From Cryptomeria japonica (taxonomy: Eukaryota > Streptophyta > Pinopsida > Cupressales > Cupressaceae): a DNA stretch of 64,000 nt. The stretch is from NCBI RefSeq assembly GCF_030272615.1, contig NC_081405.1, positions 573,162,252-573,226,251 on the forward strand, read 5' to 3'. The position numbers and the translations under genes are program-made. A model generated the notes under the pieces. That model had not been told where the DNA came from. It searched no databases and worked only from the letters and a program-made list of their open reading frames with translations. The number at the start of each line of letters is the position of its first letter. Position 1 is the stretch's first letter. Positions 41,617 through 53,097 of this stretch are shown here, in pieces.

Positions 41617-42485
41617 CTTACCGGTTTAGACTCTTCCATACCAAATTTCTTCAACAATTCCTTAGCATATTTAGTTTGATAGATAAAAATGCCTTTCTCA
41701 GTCTGAGTAATCTGTAAACCTTTCAAAAATTTCATCTCACCAATCATAGACATCTCAAATTCTTTCTCCATATTTTTAGAAAATTGTTTGCATAATTTAT
41801 CTTCACCTCCAAAAATAATGTCATCAACAAATACTTCAACAATTGGTATATAATCATCAGTGATTTTATAATATAAATTACTGTTAGCATTGGCTTTAGT
41901 AAAATCAAGTTTCAAAAGATATTTATTCAATCCATATAAAGATTTCCTTAACCCGCAAACCATATCTGTATCATCTGATAGTGAAAACCCACCAGGTTGC
42001 TCGATATTAACTTCCTCATCAAGATCCCCATTAAAGAATGCACATTTAACATCCATATGATAAACCTTGTAGTTTTTGTAAACAGCATAGGCAAGAAATA
42101 ATCTTATAGCTTCAATCCTAGGTACAAGTGCAAAAGTCTCTCCATAATCAATTCCTTCCTTATGATAATATCCTTTACAAACCAATCTAGCCTTATTCCT
42201 TATAACTTGACCATCCTAATTTAATTTATTCCTAAAAACCTATTTAGTTTCAATGACATTTTTATTTTTAGGCCGGGGAACAAAATTCCATTTGTTATTT
42301 TTCTCAATCTGATCTAATTCTTCTTCCATAGCTTTTAATGAATGTTCATCTTTATATGCCTCAATTACTGATACTGGTTCAACTTGTGAAATTAAACATA
42401 CCTCATTAGTTTCTAGTCTTATTCTTGTCATCACTCCATTGCTCTTATCTCCAATGATTTGATCTTTAGAATGATTAAATCTCAC
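41617..42485 (-). pseudogene. E4 copia reverse transcriptase fragment
   Basis: Two pieces, 42485-42240 with ALKAMEEELDQIEKNNKW and 42185-41617 with GIDYGETFALVPRIEAIR, HMDVKCAFFNGDL and catalytic FVDDIIFGG near 41820. After SLYGL the usual block of about ten or more residues is missing and the frame continues at NKYLLKL, an internal deletion. The frame ends at the E3 junction after ESKPV. A stop separates the two pieces. Confidence 0.9.
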
Positions 42486-42687
42486 ATACCTAGGAGTCTT
42501 CCGACTCTTTGTTCCTCTTCCCTATTCTTTAGTTACTGTATAATTCTCTGATGTTGCCGGGGTAACTAGTTCAACTCTCTATTATGGTAAAGGTGCTACC
42601 TGTTCCTTCTCAAACTCTGATTTGACTTCTGCTCAACTCATCTACTTTGAGATTAACACTCTCCACAATTCTCTGCAATCTCTTGTT

Positions 42688-43466
42688 TTAACATCTATAT
42701 ACTTCGCTTTCATTAGAATAACCAAAAAATATTCCTTCATCACATCTAGGATCAAATTTCCCAACAGTATCATCTCTCCTAATATAAAATTTACTACCAA
42801 AAATTCTAAAATACTTAACTGTAGGTGTATTGCCAAACCATAATTCATAAAGTGTTTTACCAGTTTCTCCTTTGATATGTACTCTATTGAATGTATAAGC
42901 CATTATACTCACTGCTTCTCTCCAGTAGATATGAGGTATATTAGCTTCCATCATCATTGTTCTAGCAACATCCAAGATAGTTTAGTTCTTCCTTTCCATA
43001 AATCCATTCGCTGAGGTGTCTGGGGAGCAAAATATTGGCTTCTTATACCATGCTTGTCACAAAAGTTATGAAACTCACTGGATTTGAGTTCTCCACTATG
43101 ATTTGATCTGAAGCATTTAATCTTCAATCATGTCTCAGTTTCCACTTTAGCCTTAGAACTTTTAAACATTTCAAATGCTTTAGATTTTTCTCTCAAAAAA
43201 GTAACCCACATCATTCTAGAATAATCATTAATGATTAGCATGAAATATCTATCACCATGAAAACTTTTAACTCTAGCAGGGCCACATAAATGAGTATGAA
43301 TAAGATCAAGAACATCATTAGATTTATCTTGTATACTCCTAAAAGAGGTTCTGACCTGTTTACCCATTTGACATTCTTTACATACCGGATTATAGGGCTT
43401 CATAATGTTAGGTATATCCCTAACTACCTTAGTTGAACTGATGTTCAAAATGCAATCAAAATTCAC
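42688..43466 (-). pseudogene. E4 copia integrase
   Basis: The piece 43466-43128 has CKECQMGKQ and the core YFMLIINDYSRMMWV; the first catalytic Asp is replaced by His in IHTHLCGP. The region near 43060-43120 lacks the second catalytic Asp and has a frame change. The piece 42975-42688 is the C-terminal part with TPYELW-like ELWFGNTPTVKYFRIFG. This integrase could not be active. Confidence 0.88.
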
Positions 43467-43900
43467 ATGACACAGTCTTTTATGTCATAGCCAACTCTCA
43501 TCAATGTGTGCAATCAAACATGTCTTCTCACCGGAGTTCAAATGAAATATATTACCTTTTGTCTGTGTACCGGTTGCAATTTCCAAGCCAGATTTGTTAA
43601 TGATTTTGCATTTTCCATCCTTGAACTATAGTTGAAATCCCTTATGTACCAATTGTCCTATACTCAAAAGATTATGCTTCAAACCTTCAATAGAATAAAC
43701 ATTGTCAGTAGTGTTCCTACCATCCAATGATATAGTTCCTTTTCCTTTGATCATACATGCCTTGTCATCTCCAAATCTAACTAGTCCACCATCAAATTCT
43801 TGGAAAGACAAAACTTTCCTTTAACTCAAGTCATATGATGTGCACAACCACTATCAATTACCCATTCATCCTTGTCCTCAATTTTAGCAGCAAGTGCATT
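43467..43900 (-). pseudogene. E4 copia protease and pre-integrase region
   Basis: On the minus strand WVIDSGCAHHMT near 43830-43870 is the copia aspartic protease site, followed directly by a TGA. Then GGLVRFGDDKACMIKGKG and GLKHNLLSIGQL (43811-43626), the usual end of copia protease and start of the pre-integrase domain. Confidence 0.88.
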
Positions 43901-43993
43901 TTCCTCGGGTACATTCTCTTCCATTGCCTGATCATTTTCCTTGATAGCCAAGAATACCCATTCTTTTCTATTATTGGATCCATTAGAAGAGTC

Positions 43994-44659
43994 TTATGCT
44001 GGTTCATCATTAGAATTAGTAATGCCTTCCTCATCCGCTATGTAGCATGATTTGTCTCTATTTTTCTTGTATTTATATTTGTTTTGATATCCAAGGTTAG
44101 GCTTAAATGATCTTTTAACTCTTTCTTCAAATCTTGAATTCCTTTTAGGACATCTAGATGCAAAATGCCCAATTTTATTACATGCAAAACATTTAAAAGG
44201 TGCTTTTCCTTCATAATTACTTCCTACTAGTCCTTTCGGTACTCTTCTAGCAAATAGTACTTCAAGTTTCTCACACTCGTCATCTTCTCTCTTCATATCT
44301 TCTAATTATTTTGCATATAAATCTTTCCAATCTTGCTTACCAGTTGCAAATGTAGATGCATGAAAAGAAGGTTCAGTCTTCACAACTCCAGAACATCCAA
44401 ATTCCTCAAGCACTAAAGCAGATAGTCTCCCAACCAAAGTATCTCTGTTGATAGGTGTATTAGCCAATGTTTTCAACTCATTGATAGTAGTAGCCTTCAT
44501 TTTGTAAGCCGGTGGTAGGGCTCTCAGGACTTTAGAAAAAAATTCATCTTCATGCAGACTTCCACCACAACATCGAATTCCCATAACAATCTCATTTACT
44601 GTTTACATGAATGGAGTAATCCTTTCATCTTCCTCCATCTTTAGGTTTTCATATTTCAC
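43994..44659 (-). pseudogene. gag: E4 copia gag, C-terminal half
   Basis: From 44584: FFSKVLRALPPAYKMKATTI and the hinge region of copia Gag, then the zinc knuckle CFACNKIGHFASRCP near 44150-44195. A stop near 44304 separates them. The N-terminal half is at 49592-49869, beyond E5. Confidence 0.9.
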
Positions 44660-44664
44660 CCGGT

Positions 44665-45739
44665 TGTTACTACTTATTAAGTTTCCATTAGTTTTATATC
44701 CAAAGTCATTCTATATACTCTAGTCAGTTACCTCTACCGAAACATTCAGTTGGTATGCACAGAACATTCAGTTAAAGAAGAAAGTAGTCATAGAGCCCAG
44801 TATACACCGAGTTGTCTACCAAGTAACATTCCATGTCTACCGAGCAGCAATAATGATACACCGAGTTGAAATACACCGAGTGAAATGTGTTACTAGATTC
44901 ATTGAACCTAGACACACATGTGGAAACGTGTTACAAGATCGAGGAACAAAGAACCATTATCACATTGGAAATTGCACTTAAGGATTGTGTATGATTTTGA
45001 GGTCATTTAACCAATGAAATATTTTGTACAGTTATTCATTCGATAAATCATGTTTGTAAGATCAATGTAATGAACCAAGTGACTGACATAAGAGATCTAT
45101 TTATATAGCATGGATTGAGATCAGATATATATATAGAAAAGAAAAGATAAAGAGGTGTATGAAGAAAGCACTAAGTGTTATGCTTGTTACACAGACACAG
45201 AGGTCACCGAGAAGGATTTCAGAGAACAGTCAAAGAACAGAGTAAACAGAAAGTTACAAATATTTGTAATGATTTATTGTAATATTTTGAAGTTGTAAGA
45301 GAAACCTTTAACAAGGTAAAAGACTCTAAAAAAGTCTATAAATTGTAAAGCCTTTAACCAGGTGCAACATTTAGAATAAGTGTTGTAAAATCCTTTAGCA
45401 AGGTAGATCTAAAGATCTTGATACTCCTAATAGGGTAAGCTATCTGAAATAGCTAAACATGTAGCTCTAACCGAGCACTCTTTATTATTGTAGTAGTGAA
45501 GTTGTGGGCTCCCATCCTCACCGCAGTTTTTCTCTCTAACCAAGAGTTTTTGCATAACCAAAATATATGTGTTTTGGAGTGAATCGTGTATGATTGTTAT
45601 CTATTTGTTTTAGGTTTATGTTATGTTGCAATAGTTTTTGGTTTATGCATAACAATGAAGTTATTGTTGATAAAAGGTTTTGAAGTACTGATTCACCCCT
45701 CCCCTCTCAGTACATTAGCTTTCCATATTTGGCCTAACA
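44665..45739 (+). repeat. E5 5' LTR (1,075 bp)
   Basis: TGTTAC to CTAACA. It differs from the 3' LTR by point changes and indels: it lacks about 95 bp found near 49012-49105 and has an extra 20 bp or so near 44820. It contains repeated CACCGAG/TACCGAG motifs between 44800 and 44885. Confidence 0.93.
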
Positions 45740-45741
45740 AT

Positions 45742-45753
45742 TGGTATCAGAGC
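45742..45753 (+). other. E5 primer-binding site, initiator tRNA-Met
   Basis: TGGTATCAGAGC, the standard copia site, two bases after the LTR. Confidence 0.95.
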
Positions 45754-45801
45754 TTGTGTCTTGGAAAATGGTTTAACAGCCTAAAGTGAAAGATCTTATC
45801 A

Positions 45802-47783
45802 ATGGAAGGCTACAAAAAATCTCAGAGAATAGTGTATCTACAAGAAGAGTTGGATCATGCTAATCAAGTGATTGCAGACATGCAAAAACAAATGCAGAAA
45901 TCATTAAAATTGTGAAGAAAGGCATGAAAATTGATTTATGTGAGGTATTGTTGAAAAAATTGTTTGATAATCTCAATACCATAAGGAATCCAAAGAAGAA
46001 CAATTCGGCTAATACACTGAAGTTTGGATCACTATTAATATGCATGTTTTTCTATTTTGAGAAATTCTTTCCATCAGTCAGTAAAGTAGTTTGGGAGCTA
46101 CACCGACCAATCACCCATCAAATCAATGACTTCATCAAGAAGCTAGGTGATAATTTTAATGATATTATGGATGATTACTTTAGCAAGTTTCAAGAGAAGA
46201 TGCATAACAGGTACCAAATTCCACCCAAGTTAGTAGAGAAATACAAGGATGACATATGTTTTGAAGTGGACACTGATTATTGCTATGTTAATGTTGTGGA
46301 ACCGAGAACTCAATCTTTACCACCTATGGGTTATGAGATTGATTTTGACATCACACAACAACAGATAGATGCTTTTCTAAAATCACCAAGGCATGCTACC
46401 GAGCTGAGGTATGGAACATATGAAGAAGTGAAGGAAAAAGTAAAAATGAGCATTGTAGTACCCAAGGCTACAAGGAAGGTAAGAAAAATGATCAAGGTAT
46501 TAACGGAGAAATTTGGAGAAGGTTCTTCCTCCACACCTGTCAAGGGCACTATAGCCATTGCCGAAGAGGAATCTAAAGCCCAAGAGGTAGCTATAACACT
46601 GAGCACCGAATTGCCTAAAGGGAAAGTTTTGAAAAGAAAGAAACAAGATACATCAAATGTATTACCGACTCCTCCAGCAAAGTGACCTAACACAAGATCA
46701 TCTGCAGCATCACCGAGTAAGAAACCAATGAATGTTGCCGCACCAAAGGTAACAAAAACTTACAAGAAATCTACTCGGAGACTCATTTTGGCTAAGGAGT
46801 CTAGTGACACTAAATCTGAAGATGCAAGTAAATTTCAGATTGTCAAGAGTAAAAAGGTAAATGTACATAGTGTTGAAATTTTTTGTGCTAATCTGAAGCA
46901 ATATGGTGGATTTGGAGCATTCATATATGTTAAATATGAATCCAGATTTGATGATTAAAAGAGACAAATACAAGAAGCTGTCATCTGCACACTATTGAAA
47001 TTCTGATTGGCCCCATTGGAATTATCTAAATCTCTTCCAAATGAATTATATTTGCATATTGACATCAGGTGAATGTATGCCATGGATTTAGAGAAATAGA
47101 TGAGAGAAAGAAGTCCAGTGCATCTTTTCCCAGACATGTCGGTAGATGAGATCACTGAACATCTGAAAAACTGCCACACAAAATTCCTAGTCAAGCAAAG
47201 AGCCTTGAAACTGATGAATGGCCTTTACTTGGATGTAGAGAATGAGACCAAGGAAAATGGTAGGAAATCTTTCAAAATCAAAAATTTTGGTGAGCAAGCT
47301 GAAGTTGAAATAGTTGATGTCACTGAGTAAGATCCTGATATCACCGAGCAGGATCCTACTGACACTATACAAGTAGATGAGGATATCATGGACACCGAGG
47401 CACCGCAATAGGAAATGATAGAAGGGAATGCATATGCCAAACTGGTATCCAGTGAGTTAGTTTTGGAGCAATCTTAGCCCTATCCTCCAATCACTTAGTC
47501 TATTTCAACCGAGGCCCCTCAAGATACTGAACAAGGGACAAAAGGTCACAAATCTACACAAGGAGAAACTGCTTCTCAGGCCACCGGGGAATAGTCTTCA
47601 CAAGCCCCTTCTAGCATTGAAAATATTACATCTGAGACCCCAAGCACAGAAGCACTGATTGACACAACAAAGGCTACATCAGAGGTTCAAGAAATTGATA
47701 AAAGTGTTGCCTCTACCAAGCAACCTACTGAGGGTCAACAAGCCTCACAAGCCATTGTTTTAGTTCAACCGATGAAAGGTTAA
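45802..47783 (+). pseudogene. E5 long ORF of unknown function, decayed
   Basis: A coiled-coil start (ATG 45802) loses frame near 45880. The main frame then runs from 45912 to about 47783. It is open for 257 codons to TGA 46683, then continues with several stops in the same frame. The first part is hydrophobic/basic with no domain I recognise. The last 150 residues are rich in Ser, Thr, Glu and Gln with repeated TE pairs encoded by ACCGAG. It lacks zinc knuckles and catalytic motifs. It could be a diverged structural protein or captured host sequence. Confidence 0.55.
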
Positions 47784-48427
47784 GAAAAGAAGATGAAAAA
47801 GCATAGTTTCAAATTAGATTTGTGAAAACTAATAGTGTTGCCCAATGTTGATATATCCAAACTAAAAGGGCAAGCACTCATCTTTCATCCGTCCAAGCAC
47901 AAATCAACAAGGCTACCTCCCTATCCACTCAGCAAGAGGGAAGCACCTTAGATGGAATAATTTCACTGTTAGCTGACATTACGGCTCAGAATTCACTTAT
48001 GGACAGTGTCAAGGATGCCCTCTTTACCGCTCTTACCGATGCCAAGACAAAGTAGAAATCCATTTTTGACTAGTTGCCACCACCGAATGGTAACTAAGTT
48101 TTGATGTTTGTCAAAAAGGGGGAGTGAGTATAGTATCAAAGTATATAGGGGAATGTAGTATATAGGGGGAGTATACCGAGCATAACAAAATATTCATATG
48201 CACAGTTAATTTTGACAGAAGAGCAGTGAACCGAGCAGTTATCATAGAACATTGATCACCGAGCATGCAAAATCAGAATTTTGTACAATATAGTGATAAG
48301 GGGAGTATATCTAAATATACAATTTCATAGACTAATGTATATACTATTTGTTTAGTCAAATTTTGCAAGTATATAGATTTTTGAGCTATGACTTTGAAAG
48401 TAGTTTTGTCAAACATCTCACCTAATG
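47784..48427 (+). other. E5 3' noncoding region
   Basis: Continues with decayed coding-like sequence to about 48090, then AT-rich sequence with further ACCGAG copies near 48175 and 48225. No gene recognised. Confidence 0.5.
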
Positions 48428-48429
48428 TC

Positions 48430-48441
48430 AAAAGGGGAGAT
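48430..48441 (+). other. E5 polypurine tract
   Basis: AAAAGGGGAGAT directly before TGTTAC, the common copia form. Confidence 0.92.
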
Positions 48442-49591
48442 TGTTACTACTTATTAAGTTGCCATTAGTTTTATATCCAAAGTCATTCTATATAATCTAG
48501 TCAGTTACCTCTACCGAAACATTCAATCGGTATGCACAGAACAGTCGGTTAAAGAAGAAAGTAGTCACAAAGCCCAGTATACACCAAGTTGTCTATCGAG
48601 CAGCAATAATGATACACATAGTTGATATACACCGAGTGAAACATGTTACCATATTCATTGAACCTAGACACACATGTGGAAACATGTTACAAGATCGAGG
48701 AACAAAGAACCGTTATCACATTGGAAATTGCACTTAAGGATTGTGTATGATTTTAAGGTCATTTAACCAATGAAATATTTTGTATAGTTATTCATTTGCT
48801 AAATCATGTTTGTAAGATCAATGCAATGAACCAAGTCACCAACATAAGAGATCTATTTATATAGCATGGATTGAGATTGGATATATATATATAGAAAAGA
48901 AGAGATATAGAGGTGTATGAAGAAAGCACTGAGTGTTATGATTGTTACAGAGACATAGAGGTCACCGAGAAGGATTTCAGAGAACAGCCAAAGAACAGAG
49001 TAAATAGAAGGGTTTACCAAGTTACTTTATGGGTTACCGAGGTATGCTATAAGAAAGGTAATCTCACTTTGAGCACATAGAATCTACTATAAAATTTCAG
49101 ATATAAAGTTGTAGATATTTGTAATGATTTATTGTAATATTTCGAAGTTGTAAGAGAAACCTTTAACAAGGTAAAAGACTAAAAAAGTCTACAAATTGTA
49201 AAGCCTTTAACCAGGTGCAGCATTTAGAATAAGTGTTGTAAAATCCTTTAGCAAGGTAGATCTAAAGATCTTGATACTCCTAATAGGGTAAGCTATCAGA
49301 AATACCTAAATATGTAGCTCTAACCAAGCACTCTTTATTATTGCAGTAGTGAAGTTGTGGGTGCCATCCCCACTGCAGTTTTTCTCTCTAACCAAGAGAT
49401 TTTGTATAACCAAAATATATATGTTATGGAGTGAATCATGTATGATCGTTATCTATTTGTTTTAGCTTTATGTTATGTTGCAGTAGTTTTTGGTTTATGC
49501 ATAACAGTGAAGTTATTGTTGATAAAAGGTTTTGAAGTACTGATTCAGCCCTCCCCTCTCAGTATATTAGCTTTCCATATTGGGCCTAACA
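48442..49591 (+). repeat. E5 3' LTR (1,150 bp)
   Basis: Matches 44665-45739 with several percent divergence and indels and ends CTAACA before CCGAT. Confidence 0.93.
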
Positions 49592-49960
49592 CCGATAACC
49601 ATCAAGTTTAGCAATCTTCACTGTAGGGTCACCTTCATTAAGATTCTTTAACTTATCCCATATAGCCTTTGAGATGATTTGTCTGTTAATCCCATTATTT
49701 TCTGATCAAAAAGTGCACACAAGAGTGTTTCTCTTTCTCTAAAATTATTCCCAAGCTCCTTGACCAGGTTAGCCAAAGGAGGATTTTCAAATCTCGGATT
49801 ATAGGGTGTGACACCATTCTGTGTAATCTCCCAAATATCCTTGCTAAGAAATCTCAAATGAGTCTCCATCTGAATCTTCCATACTGTGTAATTTGTTCCA
49901 TCAAGCCTCAGAATATCCCTTCAAAAGATAGCTCTAGAAGAGCTAGATGAACTTGAACTG
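49592..49960 (-). pseudogene. gag: E4 copia gag, N-terminal half
   Basis: On the minus strand METHLRFLSKDIWEITQNG starts at 49869, and the part further upstream reaches about 49960. It is the start of copia Gag and continues at 44659 on the far side of E5. LLCALFDQKIMGL and SKSSQRL-like sequence follow. Confidence 0.85.
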
Positions 49961-50016
49961 TTAGTCACCATAGGATCTTCCTCAAGCAGTTAAGCTTTCT
50001 GCAGAGAGGACCAAAG

Positions 50017-50028
50017 CTTTGATACCAA
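50017..50028 (-). other. E4 primer-binding site, initiator tRNA-Met type
   Basis: The minus strand reads TTGGTATCAAAGC next to the LTR end; one base differs from the common copia form. Confidence 0.85.
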
Positions 50029-50029
50029 T

Positions 50030-51301
50030 TTTTAGACAGTTTAGATAACCCGAAGAAAATTGAGAGGGGGAGAGGTGACTCAGTTGTCATAAATTACCAA
50101 AAGCATTAGCAATTTAAGCTTTAATACCAGAACCCAAAACAATAATACCAAAATAGAAGTTAATCCAATTAAGCATAAACAATAATCACAAAATAAAATC
50201 CATCCATACAACACCAAGATTTATACATGGAAAACCTGGTAAAGGGAAAAACCACGGTGGGAAGCCTACCCACAGTCAGATAATACTTCTGGAATAAGTA
50301 TGTGAATTACAATGAAGGGGCCTGCACTTGCAGGAAGGCCAACAACCTAGAGCTCACTTCTCATCACAAAAGGAGCCTCACTGACTACATATAAATCCAG
50401 ACTACAATCTAGAGAAGTGTTGAACTGAAAAGATAGCATCTCCTATGCCAAAGTAGAGTTCTAGTTAAGATCAATACTGAAGGACTAAATCCTCTTAGAT
50501 AAACCCAATTCGATCTCCAATGATCGACCAACTCCTCTGGTTGAATAATATTACATTAATTGCACATTACAGTCCTTGACCATGACCTCTTACATTAACC
50601 ATGATGATCTACAATGAGATCTTACATCTATATATACAAACCCTTGACCATAAACAATCAGGTCGGCCACCAGATAATAAACTAGTTACATAATTACAAA
50701 CCATGTTGGCCTTAGACCAAAACAATTAATATAAACACATAAGATGTCCCAGAAATAGATCAATAGTTCCAATCCACACATTACATTAATGTTGGTCCAT
50801 AACCTAGATCAACCAGGACCAAGTATAGGTCAACACGTTTCAGCAATGATATCCAAACATCAAGTCTCAAACATGATCACCAACAACATCCTGAAACAAA
50901 ATTAGAAGTTGCACCAATATCACTTATGCAATTCATCAAAGATCTCCATCAAAAGCTCTATTGGTGAAACCCTCGTTGGAACCAGAAACCAATCTTCTAA
51001 GTAAGCATGATAGCATCCGATCATCATACCAAAACCAACTAACCAAGTATGAGTATAAGTATAATGAACAAGCCAATTCCATCACCAAATTATACCAGAG
51101 CCTGCCAAATCATACTGGATCCAAGTTAACTAGAAATCACTTATCCTACCGAGACCAGAAGGATGCCAATAAAGTATCCAAATAGATAGTGTTTACATCA
51201 ATGACAAAACATCAATGCAACACATAATCAATTCCACCAAATGGCCAACATGATTTACTATATTTTGCCTTCCTTTGTGCATATCCTAATAAATTCTAAC
51301 A
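50030..51301 (-). repeat. E4 5' LTR (about 1,270 bp)
   Basis: In E4 sense it starts TGTTAGAATTTATT at 51301 and ends CTAAAA at 50030, where CTAACA is usual. The outer border is set by the break in E6 integrase coding sequence. The partner LTR is not in the window. Confidence 0.75.
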
Positions 51302-52038
51302 TTCACACTCTCAACCACTCTCCTCAATCTTTTGTTGAAACATTTATAAGCCTTTCTATGAGTAGAGTACTTCAAGTAGATACCTTCATCACATCTTGAC
51401 TCAAAACTATCTAACCCATTCTCATCTCTTTTGATAAAGAACTTGCTACTAAATACCGTGAAGTATTTGATTGACAATTTTCTATCATACCATAACTCAT
51501 AGGGTGTCATTATGTTGTTCACTCTTAGTTATACTCTATTTACTATGTATACAATATTATGGATTGCCTCTTTCCAATATACGTCAAGCAGAATTGCTTC
51601 ATTTAATATTGTTCTTGCCATCTCTTTGACTGTCGTATTTTTTCTTTCCACAACACCATTTTGTTGTGGTGTCCTAGGGGCAAAGTATTGTATTCTTATT
51701 CCATGTCTCTCATGGTATTCTTCAAATTCATTAGATGTGAACTCTCCTCCATGGTCTGTTCTTAGACATTTCAGCTTTTAACCACTTTCTTTTTCAACCA
51801 TCTTCCTAAAGATTTTGAATCTTCCATAGGCTTGAGACTTGTCTTGCAAGAAGGTGAGCCATGTCATTTTTGAGAAGTCATCAATAATCAACATAAAGTA
51901 TTTCTCACCATTTAGAGCCCTCATTCTATTTTGCCCACACAAATCAGTGTGTACAAGCTCTAGAGGCCTTGTAGTTGAATACTCTTTTGTCTTAAAGCTT
52001 ACTTTTGTTTTCTTTCCTATTTGGAAATCATCACACAA
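51302..52038 (-). pseudogene. E6 copia integrase
   Basis: Reading direction: LELVHTDLCGQNRM with the first catalytic Asp, LIIDDFSKMTWL, a stop at 51778, then a region (51770-51590) with the second Asp and the NGVVE block, and the C-terminal part with TPYELWYDRKLSIKYF, cut at 51302 by E4. The catalytic residues appear kept, unlike E4. Confidence 0.9.
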
Positions 52039-52044
52039 AGTGTT

Positions 52045-52540
52045 TCATGGCTTGATGATCTGTGGTATGTGACTTAAATATCCTCTCTTACTGACCTTAA
52101 CAAGATTATCAAAATTTATGTGACCCAATTTTCTATGCCACAACCAACTCTCATCAACTTGTCCCATCATACTTTGAGATTCAAAACACTCCTTAAGGTT
52201 GTATATGTTTCCATCTGTCCATTTGCCTTTAGAAACAAGCTTTCCATTTCTCTCCTTTCTGATTTGACATCCTTTTGAGTCAAATGTAAACTTGTATCCT
52301 TTTTCACACATTTGACTTACACACAACAGATTGTGTTTTAGACCTTCCACATAATATACAACACATACTTTTAACTTGCCATCTATGCTTAATGTACCTT
52401 TGCCTTTTATTTTTATTGAAGAGTTGTCTCCAAACCTCATAGAACCACCATTCTATTCTTCTAATTGGATAAATTTATTCTTATCATGAGTCATATGATT
52501 GGAGCAGCCACTATCTACTACCCATAAATTCTACCTTTCT
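52045..52540 (-). pseudogene. E6 copia protease and pre-integrase domain
   Basis: WVVDSGCSNHMTHDKN near 52480-52525 is the protease site. MRFGDNSSIKIKGKG starts at 52440; GLKHNLLCVSQMCEKGY and LWHRKLGHINFDNL follow, typical of the pre-integrase region. It ends near 52045 with a stop just before integrase. Confidence 0.9.
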
Positions 52541-52641
52541 ACATGTTGGGCAGTTTGGGCAATCAAACTTGACTCGACTTTGTCCTTTTCTTTTTCTACC
52601 CAAACTTGTTTTGATTCTTGCTTCTTCTCTACTATCACATT

Positions 52642-53097
52642 CTAATCTGATTTTGTCTTTGGTTCCAAAGGTGACATTTTATTCTTTTGTTTAGCTTCTC
52701 TAAGATTACAATGTTTTGTAATGTGGCCCAAGTTTTGACAATGGTAGCATTTTACATTTACATTGAATGATGAATTTGAAAAACTATTGTAGTACATATA
52801 CATTTCTCCTACATTCATAACTCCTATGACCAACACCATTGCAATGATAGCAAATGGCATTTACATCTTTAAGAGAATCAAAAGGATTTCTACTTTCATA
52901 AGTGGAAGGGGACCTATGGATAAGTCTACATTATGCAATTCTATGACCATAAGTATTGCATTTATAACAGTAGCCATAGAACTGAGGTACATACCAATCA
53001 TTGTTGAAGTTGTTTCTCATTGGTCTCCTTGGAGAAACATAACTCAATATTCTTGAGCTCTTCCTTCTATCCTTGAATCTAGTGAATCCCCCATCAT
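52642..53097 (-). pseudogene. E6 zinc-knuckle region
   Basis: Two knuckle-like motifs: CYKCNTYGHRIA near 52931-52970 and CYHCQNLGHITKHC near 52700-52750. They lie in different frame pieces separated by stops, between the Gag C-terminus and protease. Confidence 0.75.

Larger units (their letters stand above)
44665..49591 (+). mobile_element. E5: non-autonomous copia-like LTR element
   Basis: LTRs at 44665-45739 and 48442-49591, PBS for initiator tRNA-Met, PPT, and flanking CCGGT/CCGAT as a target duplication with one change. The 2.7-kb interior has one long decayed frame but no gag, protease, integrase or RT that I can recognise, so the element would need proteins in trans. It interrupts E4 gag. 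Confidence 0.9.
41617..51301 (-). mobile_element. E4: Ty1/copia element, split by E5 and truncated by E3
   Basis: On the minus strand: 5' LTR (50030-51301), initiator-Met-type PBS, gag, zinc knuckle, protease, integrase and RT, cut at the RT by E3. E5 (44665-49591) sits in gag. The E4 LTR itself interrupts the integrase gene of E6 at 51301/51302. The end of RT, RNase H and the other LTR should lie left of the window. Confidence 0.9.

Noticed and set aside
45742-45753. tRNA gene fragment
   Set aside because: The match to the initiator tRNA-Met end is only the 12-base primer-binding site at an LTR border; the same holds for 58337 and 50017.
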